Counted from the first letter of the stretch, positions 37,532 to 47,238 are shown. The stretch is 64,000 bases of DNA from Akkermansiaceae bacterium (GCA_015062055.1 SUVK01000003.1:24628-88627), one strand, 5' to 3'. Notes: a model not told the origin generated them from the sequence alone. Translations and numbers: made by a program.

Positions 37532-37599
37532 GGTTCTTCTCTTTGTTTCTTGCTAATACGCGGGCCATTATACGCCTTTTTTTCTATATTGCAAGAAAG

Positions 37600-37632
37600 A
37601 AAAACCGCAGAGGTTTTTCCCTCTGCGGTTTT
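37600..37632. terminator. Bidirectional terminator
   Basis: CCGCAGAG (37605-37612) pairs with CTCTGCGG (37621-37628), with T-runs on both sides. On the minus strand it ends the PEP-CTERM-like gene at 37697. Confidence 0.88.
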
Positions 37633-37696
37633 GGGAGCTGTTGCTCTTCTGAAATTCGCTTTTTTTACTTGCGGCGACGCTTGCCACGCCATAGCT

Positions 37697-38356
37697 TTAG
37701 CGGCGGCGGCGGCGTGCGGCAAGCCCGGCCAATGCCAGCAAGCTCAACGTTGCTGTCGTCGGCTCCGGTACAGTGGGGGCTGCAGCCATGCCCTTCATGG
37801 CGCTTGTTATCTCATCCGCGCTGAGAACGGAATCGTATACTTCAATCTCACCGATACCCGTGTGCTTGGTGAGATTGGTGATGGCAAGTTGAGCGCGGGT
37901 TTTTCCACCTTCGACAGGCTCATAATTTGTTTCTACTCCCTGTGCATCAATCAAGGTAAGATAAAACTTTGATTTTTGATTCGTACCGTATGTGTAACCT
38001 ACGATAGCCTCGGTAAAACCAATGATGCTTTTATAGCCAGAACCGGAGCTGTTGTAAAAACCCTCAATACCATTGGAATATGAGTATCCGGGGTCATCCA
38101 AATAGTAATGCTCTACACCACCATTTACACTGCCGTACTCATCAGTGCCATCCCATTGGAAAATCGGTGTTTTAATGGGCTCATATAACCCGGTTGCTGT
38201 TAATTGAGATAAATCAAACGTAAACACAACCGAAATGGCGTCAAGGGAGCTCTGCAGGCTGGCCTTGTTGTCTGCATCCCACGTAATATCGAGGGGATCC
38301 GATGCTGCGACAGCCAAGCCGGCTGTGGCTAACAGTAATGTAATTGTCTTTTTCAT
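37697..38356 (-). CDS. PEP-CTERM-like exported surface protein 1
   Basis: 219 aa. The signal peptide MKKTITLLLATAGLAVAA is followed by a ~170-residue beta-rich domain (LDAISVVFTFDL, then IEVYDSVLSADEI), resembling a LamG/concanavalin-like carbohydrate-binding fold, though this is only a guess. The C-terminus has VPEPTTATLSLLALAGLAA and then five Arg: the sorting signal recognised by exosortase-type systems and very common in Akkermansia. It is divergent from a paralogue at 38695 with matching ends and 5' leader. Likely retained at the cell surface or outer membrane. Confidence 0.82.
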   Translation of the reverse strand: MKKTITLLLATAGLAVAASDPLDITWDADNKASLQSSLDAISVVFTFDLSQLTATGLYEPIKTPIFQWDGTDEYGSVNGGVEHYYLDDPGYSYSNGIEGFYNSSGSGYKSIIGFTEAIVGYTYGTNQKSKFYLTLIDAQGVETNYEPVEGGKTRAQLAITNLTKHTGIGEIEVYDSVLSADEITSAMKGMAAAPTVPEPTTATLSLLALAGLAARRRRR

Positions 38357-38408
38357 ATGCCTTTATTTATTGAAATAGAGAAAGTTAAGACTCTTTTCTG
38401 AGAAGAGG

Positions 38409-38428
38409 GTTGTTATTTTGTGAACAAC
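38409..38428 (-). promoter_or_regulatory. Leader stem-loop of PEP-CTERM-like gene 1
   Basis: GTTGTT and AACAAC flank 8 nt directly after a GCGCG stretch at the 5' end of the mRNA. The paralogous gene has the same element at 38617-38635, so it is conserved in position and sequence and may stabilise the mRNA. Confidence 0.5.
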
Positions 38429-38435
38429 GCGCGGG

Positions 38436-38464
38436 AGCATATCTGATTTTAAATGAGATGTCAA
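38436..38464 (-). promoter_or_regulatory. Promoter of the PEP-CTERM-like gene 1
   Basis: TTGACA (38464-38459), 17 bp, TATGCT (38441-38436) on the minus strand, leader of about 70 nt. Confidence 0.7.
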
Positions 38465-38616
38465 GCAGAAAGTTTGTATTTTGTTTATTTTTATGAAATT
38501 AGGTCATTTTCTTCATATTGTTATTGTAGGAATTAACATCAAATAACAAGTTGTTATTGCTATTAAAAAGAAACGACAACGAGAAATCTCATTTAAAAAG
38601 AGCTAAAGTCGCGCGC

Positions 38617-38635
38617 GTTGTTTGTAAATAACAAC
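38617..38635 (+). promoter_or_regulatory. Leader stem-loop of PEP-CTERM-like gene 2
   Basis: GTTGTT (38617-38622) and AACAAC (38630-38635) form a 6-bp stem preceded by GCGCG, matching the element in front of the divergent paralogue. A TCTCATTTAAAA stretch upstream is also shared. Confidence 0.5.
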
Positions 38636-38694
38636 TTTCCTCCCGCAGAGGGACAGAAAATTCTCAATATATAACATAGAACACACATTCGCAC

Positions 38695-39369
38695 ATGAAA
38701 AAGACAATTACATTACTGTTAGCCACGGCCGGTTTTGCCGCTGCTGCAACGGATCCCTTGGAAATCACCTGGACCGATAACGAAGCCACGCTCTCCGAGT
38801 CGCTCGACGCTATCTCCGTGGTGTTTACGTTAGATTTTGAATCCTTGGGTACAAACAGACCTCTTAATGAAGAAGTTTACACAACGATATTCTCTTGGAG
38901 TGGTACTACTGAAGAAGGGAGTGAAAACGGTGATGTAAAACACTACTTTTTAGATGATACTTACTTTGGTGATTACTACAATGAATTGCAATTCTCTGCT
39001 CCCGGTAACTCAAAGTTCAGTAGAGATAAAGTTGAGGGGTATGTAAAAGCTATCATTGGCTATACATACAGTGTAAATGAGACGGCCTGCCGTTACCTGA
39101 CATTGATTGATGCCAATGGTAATCCAATCGATAAGGGTATTGTTTCAGGTACGAGGACGCGTGACTCCCTTTCCATAACCGTGTTGTCAAAACACGCTGC
39201 TGTTGGCAACATTGAGGTGTATGGTTCCGTTCTTTCTGCTGACGAAATGGCCGCAGCTATGACCAATCTTGCAAATCCGGCACCGACTCCCTCCGTGCCC
39301 GAGCCGACGACCGCTACGCTGAGCCTGTTGGCTTTGGCTGGTCTTGCAGCACGCCGCCGCCGCCGCTAA
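38695..39369 (+). CDS. PEP-CTERM-like exported surface protein 2
   Basis: 224 aa, paralogue of the divergent gene at 37697. The signal peptide is nearly identical (MKKTITLLLATAGFAAAA); the middle is related but diverged (about half the positions by eye, e.g. LDAISVVFTLDF, YVKAIIGYTYSVN, IEVYGSVLSADEM); the tail VPEPTTATLSLLALAGLAA plus five Arg is the same in protein and close in DNA. Similarity continues about 40 bp past both stop codons. A sorted surface protein by analogy; ligand unknown. Confidence 0.82.
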   Translation: MKKTITLLLATAGFAAAATDPLEITWTDNEATLSESLDAISVVFTLDFESLGTNRPLNEEVYTTIFSWSGTTEEGSENGDVKHYFLDDTYFGDYYNELQFSAPGNSKFSRDKVEGYVKAIIGYTYSVNETACRYLTLIDANGNPIDKGIVSGTRTRDSLSITVLSKHAAVGNIEVYGSVLSADEMAAAMTNLANPAPTPSVPEPTTATLSLLALAGLAARRRRR

Positions 39370-39431
39370 AGCAATGGCGTGGCAAGCGCCGCAGCAAGTA
39401 TACGAATTTGATAAGAGCGCAAGCTCATAAA

Positions 39432-39470
39432 CCGCAGAGGTGTAAAAAGCCCCTGCGGTTTTTTATTTTT
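39432..39470 (+). terminator. Terminator of PEP-CTERM-like gene 2
   Basis: CCGCAGAGG pairs with CCCCTGCGG (one mismatch), followed by TTTTTTATTTTT. It is closely related to the terminator at 37600. Confidence 0.85.
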
Positions 39471-39712
39471 TGCTTTGTTAATGAGAACAGTTGATAGATG
39501 CAACAGCCCGCCCACCTCAAATTTATTCAACCGAAATGTTTAACAGAGCGTTTGTTTTTTTGCAAAAATGTTCGCGGATTTCGTGTTGGGGAGCATTATC
39601 AAGAATGAGAAGCATGAAAAAAGTGCCATACCATACAGGTGGAACATTATTTGCTTGCGTGGTAGGTAAGGCATGCTAGAATATAAGTATAGAACCCGAT
39701 AGAATTTTGCAT
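39471..39712. other. Gene-free stretch before the macroglobulin gene
   Basis: Short frames only. A weak promoter, TTGCGT (about 39655) with 16 bp to TAGAAT (about 39677), may serve the next gene. Nothing else recognised. Confidence 0.4.
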
Positions 39713-42700
39713 ATGAAGAAGAATAAACGAACCGGAATGGCCACTGCTGTGTTGCTGACGGCGATGAGTGCCGATGTAGCGACAGCAGATACCGTGAAAT
39801 ATCGCGGGGCAGAGGAGGTAATAATCAAGTTTGACGAGCCCGTGGTATCCATGGGAGTGGTAGAAAATGGATGGAATGATAAATATTCGGCAGAAGACCG
39901 AGGGCTGAACCTGTTCGACATAACGGGTGACCCGCAGTATGTGCCCACGGCACGGTGGGTAGACCAAGACCAACTGCAACTTACTTTTGTAAAAGGGACT
40001 GCGAGTGCCACAAAATACCGCTTGGCTTTTCGCCCGGGCTCAGATAAATACCTGAGCGGTGCCAAAATGCCGAAACCGGATTTTGAGTTTACACCGCAAC
40101 CGCAGGGGTTGAGCCATGCGGGCGTGCAGCCCGGGGTGCAGGGCATTAGCTGTTGCGTGCTGTCCGGAGAGCAGGTTACGCGAGAGCAAATCAACTTTTC
40201 GCCGGCATCCCCCGTGCGCTACGAGTTCCGCGAAATTACCAAAAGGTACCCGCGTCAATACGGCAAAAGTGTGCCTGCCGTAGCCTCCGAGATGAAGGTA
40301 AAACACTTGAACGGGAGCGAGTTGCGCCGTGTGTTGAACGAGCCGGAACGCTACGGGCTTAAGCCCGGCTTGGAGGGTTTGCAGAGCTTTTCGCCGGAGC
40401 AGGTAGTGTCGGGGCGTGTGCTGGTAACCTCTGCCGAACCATTGGATGCCACGAAAGAGTGGGCCCTGTTTGCCATTGCCGAAAAGGGGAGCGGGTTTGA
40501 GAGTGGCGATGTCGGCGGCATGTTTGTGCCGTCCACCGATTTGCCGACGGGTGTCAGCCTGCAAATTGTCAAAGTCGACAACAGCCCGAGCTTGCAAATG
40601 GGGGTATGCTTTGCCGCCCCTGTGGCAGAGGCCGATGTGCCCGCCATCTTCCGCAATATGGAGATATCGGTGGGTGGCACGCCAGCCACCACGGCAGAAG
40701 ACGGCATGAGCAAGACCCTGGTGCTGGGCGATAAAACCATCAGCTTCCGCCTGCTGCCTTTGCCCGAAAACCGCATAGAGGCCTACGCGGTATATGGCGA
40801 CATGCGCAAGCCGGATGGTACCCTGCTGAGCAACCGTGTGTACTACGACTTACCGTACACCAACATTTTTGCCATCGCGGTAGAAGGCGCAGATGACTTG
40901 CCGGTGACGGCAGATGTGGTCATTAAGGCCGATACGGCAGCCATGCTGGGGCAATCGCTCAGCACCGACCACCGCCACCGCATTACCCTGAATGCCGCCG
41001 CCCCCGTATTGCGCCCGGAGCATACCCCCGACAACCCCGCGCTTCTTCCCCTCAATGGCGAGCATTGCCTGCGCATGGAGTGTATCAACAATGCCGAGGT
41101 TGAGGTGCGCATGGCGCGGCTGAGTGCCGAGCAATTCATCGAGCACCGCGAGACCTTGAGCAAGATAGACGAGAACGCGCTCGAGCACTTGGCCGAGCTT
41201 ACCTACCAACTGCGGCTTTTACAAAAACGCATTGAGGCCGGGATTGATAAAGAATCCGAAGCAAAAGAGACCATCAAGTCGTACAAACGCCGCATCAGTC
41301 AGCTCAAAAAGCTGGTACCCGATTACGACGCCATAAGCAAATCGATGGGCGATGTGTCATTTGGCACCCCTGTTAAGTTTGATACCACGGGGCAGGGCAA
41401 TGGTACGCTGAAGAGTGCAGAGTTGTTAATAGACTTGGACGCCCTCAACGGCACGCCCGCCGGCCCCGGTATGTATTTGGTATCGGTGCGCACCAAGACG
41501 GCCCCCAATGTACGCGCCGCCTTGCGTGAGGTAGGCTTGGCGGAGGACTTGTTTGACTTTGAGGTGTGGTATGCCGTGCAGCTTACAGATTTGCACCTTA
41601 CCAACGCCGACAAGGCATTGGTGTGCACCGGCATTGCAGATGGCAACCCCAAGGCAAGCGGCACCCTGTACAATATAACCAATGGCTTCGCGAGCGAGTT
41701 GGGCGAGGTGAAAGACGGTGTTACGATATTGCCCCAATTGAAGATGGAGCGGCGTAAAACCCCGGTGCTGATGGTGCGCTGCGGCGATGACTACCGCGCC
41801 TTTGTGCGCTACTCAAACTCTGCCCGCATGAACACCGACCGCCGTATTATGGTGCTGAAAGACCGCACCCTGTACCGCCCCGGCGAAACCGTGCACATGC
41901 GCGGTGTGCTGCGTGAGGTGTCGCACCTGGGTGAGCCCTCCATGCCCCATGTCAAATCCGTCGAGCTTATCGTCAGCCGCCCCAACCGTAAAGAGCTGGT
42001 TCGCAAAAAAATTAAATTGAACGATTACGGCGCCTTCGATTTTGAATTCGACCTGCCCAAGGGCGATGAAGATATTGTGGGTACCTACCGCATCACGATT
42101 TTGGCAGATGGTAACCAGTACCGCGAAGAAGACTTCGTGGAGTGCCAAGAGTTCCGCCGAGATGCCTTTACCGCCAAGGGCGAGCTCAAGATGAACCCCG
42201 TGCGCCCCGAGGAGTTTACCTACACGGTAACGGCTACCGACCTCAACGGGGCACCCCTCAGCGGTGCCAGGGTGGAATTGAATTTCTCGCTCGATTATAG
42301 TGATGAAAATTACGATATACCCGGCATCAAGTCCGTACCCCCTCACATGGAATCTAAGGATTGGCAGGAGACCCTTACCCTTGATGCCGAGGGCAAAGCC
42401 ACCTACACGGGCAAGTTGGACTACAAGCACCGAGAGGCTCTAATGTGTGGCCAAGCGGTTATTTCTATAGATGGTTATGTTGTCAATGACCGCGAGGAGA
42501 GCATGCTGCTGGGCTATGCACGAGAGACCATACACCCGGCCGATTTCCGCGTCGTGTTGGATGACAGACTCACGCTGTACAGCACGGTCAAAAATGAGGA
42601 GGGTAAACGAGAGGTGCTGCAACGAGACCAAAGCGTGAACTTGCGCCTGGTTGTTCAGAAACCCCGAGAAGAGGTATTGCCCAACGGGATTGTCCTCACC

Positions 42701-45700
42701 ACCTTTGAGCCCGTCACCCTTTGGCAAGGTGACATTACCGTGCCCGCTAACAGTATTAATGGTGTGCCTACCGACATCTTGAAACATTGGGAGACTTATA
42801 TAAATTCTCTCAACCCCAATAGCCGGGATGATGCCGAAAATATGCTGGTGGAGATTCGCGGTAAAGACCCCGAGGGGCGCGAGTTCTTGGAGCGTGAGAT
42901 CATGTACAGCTGGCGACTCAGGCGTACCTCCCCGAGCGACAGAGTACAGCGTGGTTCTACCTGCAAGATAGAAGGCCGCACCCTTAAGCTGAGCTCTACT
43001 TTCGAGAATGAAGGGCAGGCTACCGTGGTGGTTAACTCTGTGGCCGGTGCTCGCTCTGCGGCTGTGGTGGCAGTCAAAAAAGGTGAAAATACCTGGGATA
43101 TCCCCCTGCTGGATAACGAGTATGGCGATGTGAATGTTGCCGTCATGTTGGCTGTGCAAGCGGATAACCGTTACACCCGTATGGAGTACACCACCGGCTC
43201 TGCAGAGGCCGAGCGTGTGCAAACCAAGCTGGGGGTCGAGTTCTCCCTGCCGCAGCCGCATCCCGCCCCGGGGGCAGAGATTACCCTCAATGGCCGTATT
43301 GTGACCCCGGAGGGCAAGCCGCTGGCGGCTACCGAGGTAACGCTCTTTGCCGTTGATAAAGGTATGCTCTCTGTAAGTGGCGGGCACCATGTGCCCAACC
43401 CCGGCACCTTCTTTACCAAGGTGTGGGTGGCCGGTATACACCCGCAATTCGAGCAAATTCCCGCCCCGCTTAACTTGAAGTTCGGGGAGTACCCAACGTC
43501 TCTTATCCCCGGTATATGGATGGGCGAAATTGTGGGCCCCGGCTTGGGTATGGGGCACGGTATGAACCATAACTGTGTTGTGGTGAGCCATAAGAAGTCC
43601 CGCGCCATGGGGGGGGCTGTATACCAGTGTGCAGCACCCGCTCCCCAGGCTTGCGTGACAGAAGATTGCATGGAAGGCGGGGACCTCGGGGACGGCTTGG
43701 GGGCCGATGACTATGAGGGGGAGCAGGAATGTGCGGCTCCCATGGCGTGTGAGTCGGCTAAGATGGATAGCGCCACCGACGGCGCCGCTCTTAACAGGGG
43801 TGTTCGTTCGGGGTCGGGGGCTATGGATGACGAAGAAGCAGCAAGCGGCACTGTTGCGCCGCCGCGTTTACGCACCAACTTTGTGCCGGTAGCGGTGTGG
43901 GCGCCGTCGCTCAAGACCGATGCCGATGGCCGCTTTACCGTCAATGTGAAGCTGCCCGACACGCTGACCACCTACCAAGTGTATGCCGTGGCACTGGGGC
44001 AGGATGGCAGGTGTTTCGGTTATGCCGAGAGTGAGTTTACCGTCAACCAACCGGTCATGATTACCCCCGGTACCCCGCTCTTCATGAGCGTGGGAGACCG
44101 CCTGCGCCTTCCCCTTACCATCACCAATAATACCGAAACCGATGCCACCTGGACGGTGACGCTTGAGGGCGCCGCTGCCCCGCAGCAAATCACCCTCAAG
44201 GCTAAATCTACCTCGACCCTCTACTTTGATTACACCGCTGTAGAAGAGGGCGAGCGCAAGCTGCATTGGGAGGCTTTGGCTGCCGCCGGCAGCGATGCGG
44301 TAGAGGGTACTTTTGAGGTGAAGTTCCCCGCGCCCGTGTTGCGAGAGGCGCATCGCCTGGTGTTGCAAGAGGGGGCCGAGCCGCTCAAGGTGGGCGCTCT
44401 GCCGGCGCCCGAGCTGGCTACCTCTACCCGCGGAAAGGTCGAGATTCAGCTCTCTGCCAACCCGCTGCTGCATCTCAACGAGTGTATGGAGCTTACCCTG
44501 GGGCAGGGCTACGGCAATACAGAGTGGTATGCTACTTCTCTGCTGCCGTGGATGCTGCATGAGCGCATGGCCCCGTTCAGCCCCACGATGACTGCTATTC
44601 CCGCAGCCGAGGCACGCCGGGTCGTGCTGAAGGGTATTGCGCGTTTGGCTAAGTGCCAGCGCAGGGATGGCGGTATGGGCTACTGGCCGTCGGAGAGCTA
44701 TTTCTGCCGTTGTGCCGAGAGCAGCCCTTGGGCCTCTGCCTACGCCGGTTTGGTGCTTACCATTGCTCAAGATAACGGCTACACCGTGCCCGAGCATACG
44801 ATGCCCCGCCTGCGCGAGTACCTTACCAAGTACTTGGCAGAGCAACGCAAAGACCCCGAGGTGTGGGCCGCCATGTCGCCCCATATTCTCTATGCTGCCG
44901 GCCGTACGCTTGGGGATGATGCCCTGATTGACGAGGCGCTGCAGCGTGCTTTGGCTCAACTCAGGCAAGATGAGGATGGTAGCTACGGTATGGTTGCCAT
45001 TTACCACCCGCGCGCCTGCTGCATGTATTGGTTCAACACAAGCCGCTCGGCTGCCAGTCTCAACTTCTTGGCAGAAATGCACAAGAACAAAGAGACTTGC
45101 CACGAGTCCTTCCTGAAATGGATGCGCTGCGTAGGCCACGACTACCGCCACGCTACCACGTGGGATGGCGGCTGGATGCTCATTGCCCTGCACGAGTACC
45201 TGCGCCTTACCCCCGCCGGTAATGCACAAGCTACCGTCACGCTCGAGAATGGTCAGCAGCTCACCCTCGGCAATGGCCCCACGGTGTACACCCCGGCCCA
45301 TACCCCCACCTTGGCCGAGATTCCCACCACCATTACCCGTACCGACGGTACCGCCTATGTAAGTGTTAAGTTCAAGGCTCAGCCCGAGCAAACCGAGTAC
45401 CCCGGTGTTACGGAAAAAGGCTTGCAGGTTACCCGCATTTACGAAAAACGTGGTGAGGACGGCGCCTGGCGCCCCGCTACCGAGTTTAACGTGGGCGATG
45501 TGGTGCGTGTTACCCTTACCTGTGCCAAGGGCGAGAAAGACCTCGAGTACTTTGTGTTAGAAGACTACCTGCCCTCTAACATGGAGGCCATCAACCCCGA
45601 AGTCCCCTCGCAAACCGCCGGGTTGGAGTGGCAGCCCTGGAGCCAATGGTTTGATAACCGCGAGTTCCAGGCTCACCGCGTGCGTGGTTTCTGCACCCGT

Positions 45701-45847
45701 TGGGGTGGGCGAGACCTCCTCAATATGAGCTACTACGCCCGCGTCAAACGCGCCGGCGAGGCTATGGCTCCCCCCGCCTCGGCCCAGCTTTTGTACGAGC
45801 CCCAAACCTATGGCCTCTCCCCCAATACCAAGGTCATCAGTAAATAA
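39713..45847 (+). CDS. Alpha-2-macroglobulin-like giant envelope protein
   Basis: 2044 aa from ATG 39713 with a signal peptide of about 25 residues. Repeated MG-type beta domains fill residues 30-1300; MG2-like LKDRTLYRPGETVHMRGVLRE is at about 710. An acidic insert with several Cys and Gly/Asp runs (about 1300-1370) occupies the bait-like zone. The A2M domain (PVAVWAPSLKTDADGRFTV) begins near 1390 and a helical toroid, the thioester-domain equivalent, near 1590. The CxEQ thioester motif is not there: the expected place reads ECMELTLGQGYGNTEW. So it may trap proteases without a covalent bond, as in the MagD/YfaS branch. No pbpC gene is adjacent. Single gene ending in a long hairpin. Confidence 0.88.
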   Translation: MKKNKRTGMATAVLLTAMSADVATADTVKYRGAEEVIIKFDEPVVSMGVVENGWNDKYSAEDRGLNLFDITGDPQYVPTARWVDQDQLQLTFVKGTASATKYRLAFRPGSDKYLSGAKMPKPDFEFTPQPQGLSHAGVQPGVQGISCCVLSGEQVTREQINFSPASPVRYEFREITKRYPRQYGKSVPAVASEMKVKHLNGSELRRVLNEPERYGLKPGLEGLQSFSPEQVVSGRVLVTSAEPLDATKEWALFAIAEKGSGFESGDVGGMFVPSTDLPTGVSLQIVKVDNSPSLQMGVCFAAPVAEADVPAIFRNMEISVGGTPATTAEDGMSKTLVLGDKTISFRLLPLPENRIEAYAVYGDMRKPDGTLLSNRVYYDLPYTNIFAIAVEGADDLPVTADVVIKADTAAMLGQSLSTDHRHRITLNAAAPVLRPEHTPDNPALLPLNGEHCLRMECINNAEVEVRMARLSAEQFIEHRETLSKIDENALEHLAELTYQLRLLQKRIEAGIDKESEAKETIKSYKRRISQLKKLVPDYDAISKSMGDVSFGTPVKFDTTGQGNGTLKSAELLIDLDALNGTPAGPGMYLVSVRTKTAPNVRAALREVGLAEDLFDFEVWYAVQLTDLHLTNADKALVCTGIADGNPKASGTLYNITNGFASELGEVKDGVTILPQLKMERRKTPVLMVRCGDDYRAFVRYSNSARMNTDRRIMVLKDRTLYRPGETVHMRGVLREVSHLGEPSMPHVKSVELIVSRPNRKELVRKKIKLNDYGAFDFEFDLPKGDEDIVGTYRITILADGNQYREEDFVECQEFRRDAFTAKGELKMNPVRPEEFTYTVTATDLNGAPLSGARVELNFSLDYSDENYDIPGIKSVPPHMESKDWQETLTLDAEGKATYTGKLDYKHREALMCGQAVISIDGYVVNDREESMLLGYARETIHPADFRVVLDDRLTLYSTVKNEEGKREVLQRDQSVNLRLVVQKPREEVLPNGIVLTTFEPVTLWQGDITVPANSINGVPTDILKHWETYINSLNPNSRDDAENMLVEIRGKDPEGREFLEREIMYSWRLRRTSPSDRVQRGSTCKIEGRTLKLSSTFENEGQATVVVNSVAGARSAAVVAVKKGENTWDIPLLDNEYGDVNVAVMLAVQADNRYTRMEYTTGSAEAERVQTKLGVEFSLPQPHPAPGAEITLNGRIVTPEGKPLAATEVTLFAVDKGMLSVSGGHHVPNPGTFFTKVWVAGIHPQFEQIPAPLNLKFGEYPTSLIPGIWMGEIVGPGLGMGHGMNHNCVVVSHKKSRAMGGAVYQCAAPAPQACVTEDCMEGGDLGDGLGADDYEGEQECAAPMACESAKMDSATDGAALNRGVRSGSGAMDDEEAASGTVAPPRLRTNFVPVAVWAPSLKTDADGRFTVNVKLPDTLTTYQVYAVALGQDGRCFGYAESEFTVNQPVMITPGTPLFMSVGDRLRLPLTITNNTETDATWTVTLEGAAAPQQITLKAKSTSTLYFDYTAVEEGERKLHWEALAAAGSDAVEGTFEVKFPAPVLREAHRLVLQEGAEPLKVGALPAPELATSTRGKVEIQLSANPLLHLNECMELTLGQGYGNTEWYATSLLPWMLHERMAPFSPTMTAIPAAEARRVVLKGIARLAKCQRRDGGMGYWPSESYFCRCAESSPWASAYAGLVLTIAQDNGYTVPEHTMPRLREYLTKYLAEQRKDPEVWAAMSPHILYAAGRTLGDDALIDEALQRALAQLRQDEDGSYGMVAIYHPRACCMYWFNTSRSAASLNFLAEMHKNKETCHESFLKWMRCVGHDYRHATTWDGGWMLIALHEYLRLTPAGNAQATVTLENGQQLTLGNGPTVYTPAHTPTLAEIPTTITRTDGTAYVSVKFKAQPEQTEYPGVTEKGLQVTRIYEKRGEDGAWRPATEFNVGDVVRVTLTCAKGEKDLEYFVLEDYLPSNMEAINPEVPSQTAGLEWQPWSQWFDNREFQAHRVRGFCTRWGGRDLLNMSYYARVKRAGEAMAPPASAQLLYEPQTYGLSPNTKVISK

Positions 45848-45880
45848 TTAAGGCTCGTCCCTTTGTCTACCCCTCCTCCC

Positions 45881-45919
45881 GAACCGCCATGGCGCCCCGT
45901 GCCCCATGGCGGTTCTCTT
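45881..45919 (+). terminator. Long hairpin after the macroglobulin gene
   Basis: GAACCGCCATGG (45881-45892) pairs perfectly with CCATGGCGGTTC (45904-45915). The T-tract is weak (TCTT). Confidence 0.6.
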
Positions 45920-45936
45920 GTGCAGCCGGGTACACG

Positions 45937-45972
45937 CAAAACGCCCGACATCCGTTGCCGGATATCGGGCGT
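45937..45972 (-). terminator. Terminator of the rubrerythrin gene
   Basis: ACGCCCGA-C-ATCCG pairs with CGGAT-A-TCGGGCGT; on the minus strand TTTT follows. Confidence 0.75.
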
Positions 45973-46001
45973 GGTATTATGATGAAATAGACTCTGAAAA
46001 A

Positions 46002-46547
46002 TTATTTGCCGAAGTAACGCTTGAGCAAGCCATCGAAACCCTTACCGTGGCGAGCTTCATCCTTGCACATTTCGTGCACGGTGTCGTGTATGGCGTCGTA
46101 GCCCAGCTGCTTGGCACGCTTGGCTATGGCCAGCTTGCTGTTGCAGGCGCCGAACTCGGCCTCGGCTCGCATGGCTACGTTCTTCTCGGTGCTCGAGGTG
46201 AGCACCTCGCCCAGCAGCTCGGCAAACTTGGCTGCGTGCTCGGCCTCCTCAAAGGCATATCGCTTGAAGGCCTCTGCTACTTCGGGGTAGCCCTCGCGCT
46301 CTGCCTGGCGGCTCATGGCAAGGTACATGCCTACCTCGCAGCACTCGCCCGTAAAGTGGTCGCGCAATCCCTTGACTACTTCTTCGTCCAGCCCTTGCGC
46401 TACGCCCACGCGGTGCTCGTCGGCATATACTTTCTCTACGCCCTCCTCAATCTCCTCGAAGGTGTCTACCCCGCATACGGGGCATACTTCGGGCATGGTC
46501 TCGCTCTCGATTACTTCGCCACAGATGGTGCAACGGTACTTTTTCAT
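46002..46547 (-). CDS. Reverse rubrerythrin (rubredoxin domain at the N-terminus)
   Basis: 181 aa. Residues 1-40 are a rubredoxin-type Fe(Cys)4 site (CTICG and CPVCG); residues about 45-181 are a ferritin-like di-iron four-helix domain with Glu/His ligands in [25 protein letters not shown] and DEARHGKGF. This order, rubredoxin first, is the reverse of classical rubrerythrin and typical of NADH-peroxidase components that remove H2O2 in strict anaerobes. A PerR-like palindrome stands just upstream of its promoter. Confidence 0.9.
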   Translation of the reverse strand: MKKYRCTICGEVIESETMPEVCPVCGVDTFEEIEEGVEKVYADEHRVGVAQGLDEEVVKGLRDHFTGECCEVGMYLAMSRQAEREGYPEVAEAFKRYAFEEAEHAAKFAELLGEVLTSSTEKNVAMRAEAEFGACNSKLAIAKRAKQLGYDAIHDTVHEMCKDEARHGKGFDGLLKRYFGK

Positions 46548-46631
46548 GGTGTGTGTATGTAGGTTTGTGTGTTTGTTGAAGTGTGTGTGTATGTGCTGTG
46601 TTGTGTCCCCTATCAGGTAGGTGACACCGCA

Positions 46632-46660
46632 AATATACCGAAATTCTAGGAATTAGTCAA
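46632..46660 (-). promoter_or_regulatory. Promoter of the rubrerythrin gene
   Basis: TTGACT (46660-46655), 17 bp, TATATT (46637-46632) on the minus strand. The leader is about 75 nt, almost unstructured and rich in CA dinucleotides. Confidence 0.8.
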
Positions 46661-46668
46661 GAGGAAAA

Positions 46669-46683
46669 TTAGAATAATTCTAA
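46669..46683. promoter_or_regulatory. PerR/Fur-like operator
   Basis: TTAGAATAATTCTAA is a perfect 7-1-7 inverted repeat, close to the PerR box TTATAATnATTATAA, just upstream of the -35 of the rubrerythrin promoter. A second, shorter palindrome (AATTCCTAGAATT type) lies inside the promoter spacer. Confidence 0.6.
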
Positions 46684-47203
46684 AAAGTGCAAATTTTCTA
46701 AATTTATTTGCTGCTCGGCGCGGGCGTGTCGCGCAATTTCGGCGTCAAGTATTGAAAAAGGTCAGCTCATTTTGCGAATCTCAGAGCAATAGCCTCTAGC
46801 TGTTGGTTACAACAGTGAAAAGTGCCGACTCATGTTACATAATCTTTGAATACTCAACTCACATTATAGGACTCAGTTGATTGCACAATTGCTATCTCAA
46901 AATGCTGAGATGAGCAAGAAGAGCATATCACCATAACCAAAATAAACAAGATGAAAAATATCGGCACTGCGTCAAAGAATCGCGTGAATGACCATCATTT
47001 TACAGAAAGAAGCTTGCGTCGCCCAAGCATACAGCCGTAATGACAGCGGCAACTTATGCGTAGCTGCGCAATAGCGCGCTGCAGGCGCCCGACTCTGAAC
47101 TTTGTGCCTCGTAATTCGTACATTCAAGCTGCAATTTAGTGTTCAAATTAAATGAAGGCTTTTGATTAAGCTCATGCGTTTGTATTTTATCATATTTTGG
47201 TAT
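46684..47203. other. 520-bp stretch without a gene
   Basis: A+T-rich, with only short frames in all directions and no tRNA-like or strongly folded segment that I can see. Its right end holds the recQ promoter. Confidence 0.4.
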
Positions 47204-47232
47204 TTGCCAACGGGCCGGGATTATGATATAGT
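47204..47232 (+). promoter_or_regulatory. Promoter of recQ, leaderless type
   Basis: TTGCCA (47204-47209), 17 bp, TATAGT (47227-47232); ATG 47239 follows after 6 nt. Confidence 0.7.
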
Positions 47233-47238
47233 GAGCGC

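Noticed and set aside
43868..45391. 507-codon minus-strand frame
   Set aside because: Shadow of the macroglobulin gene.
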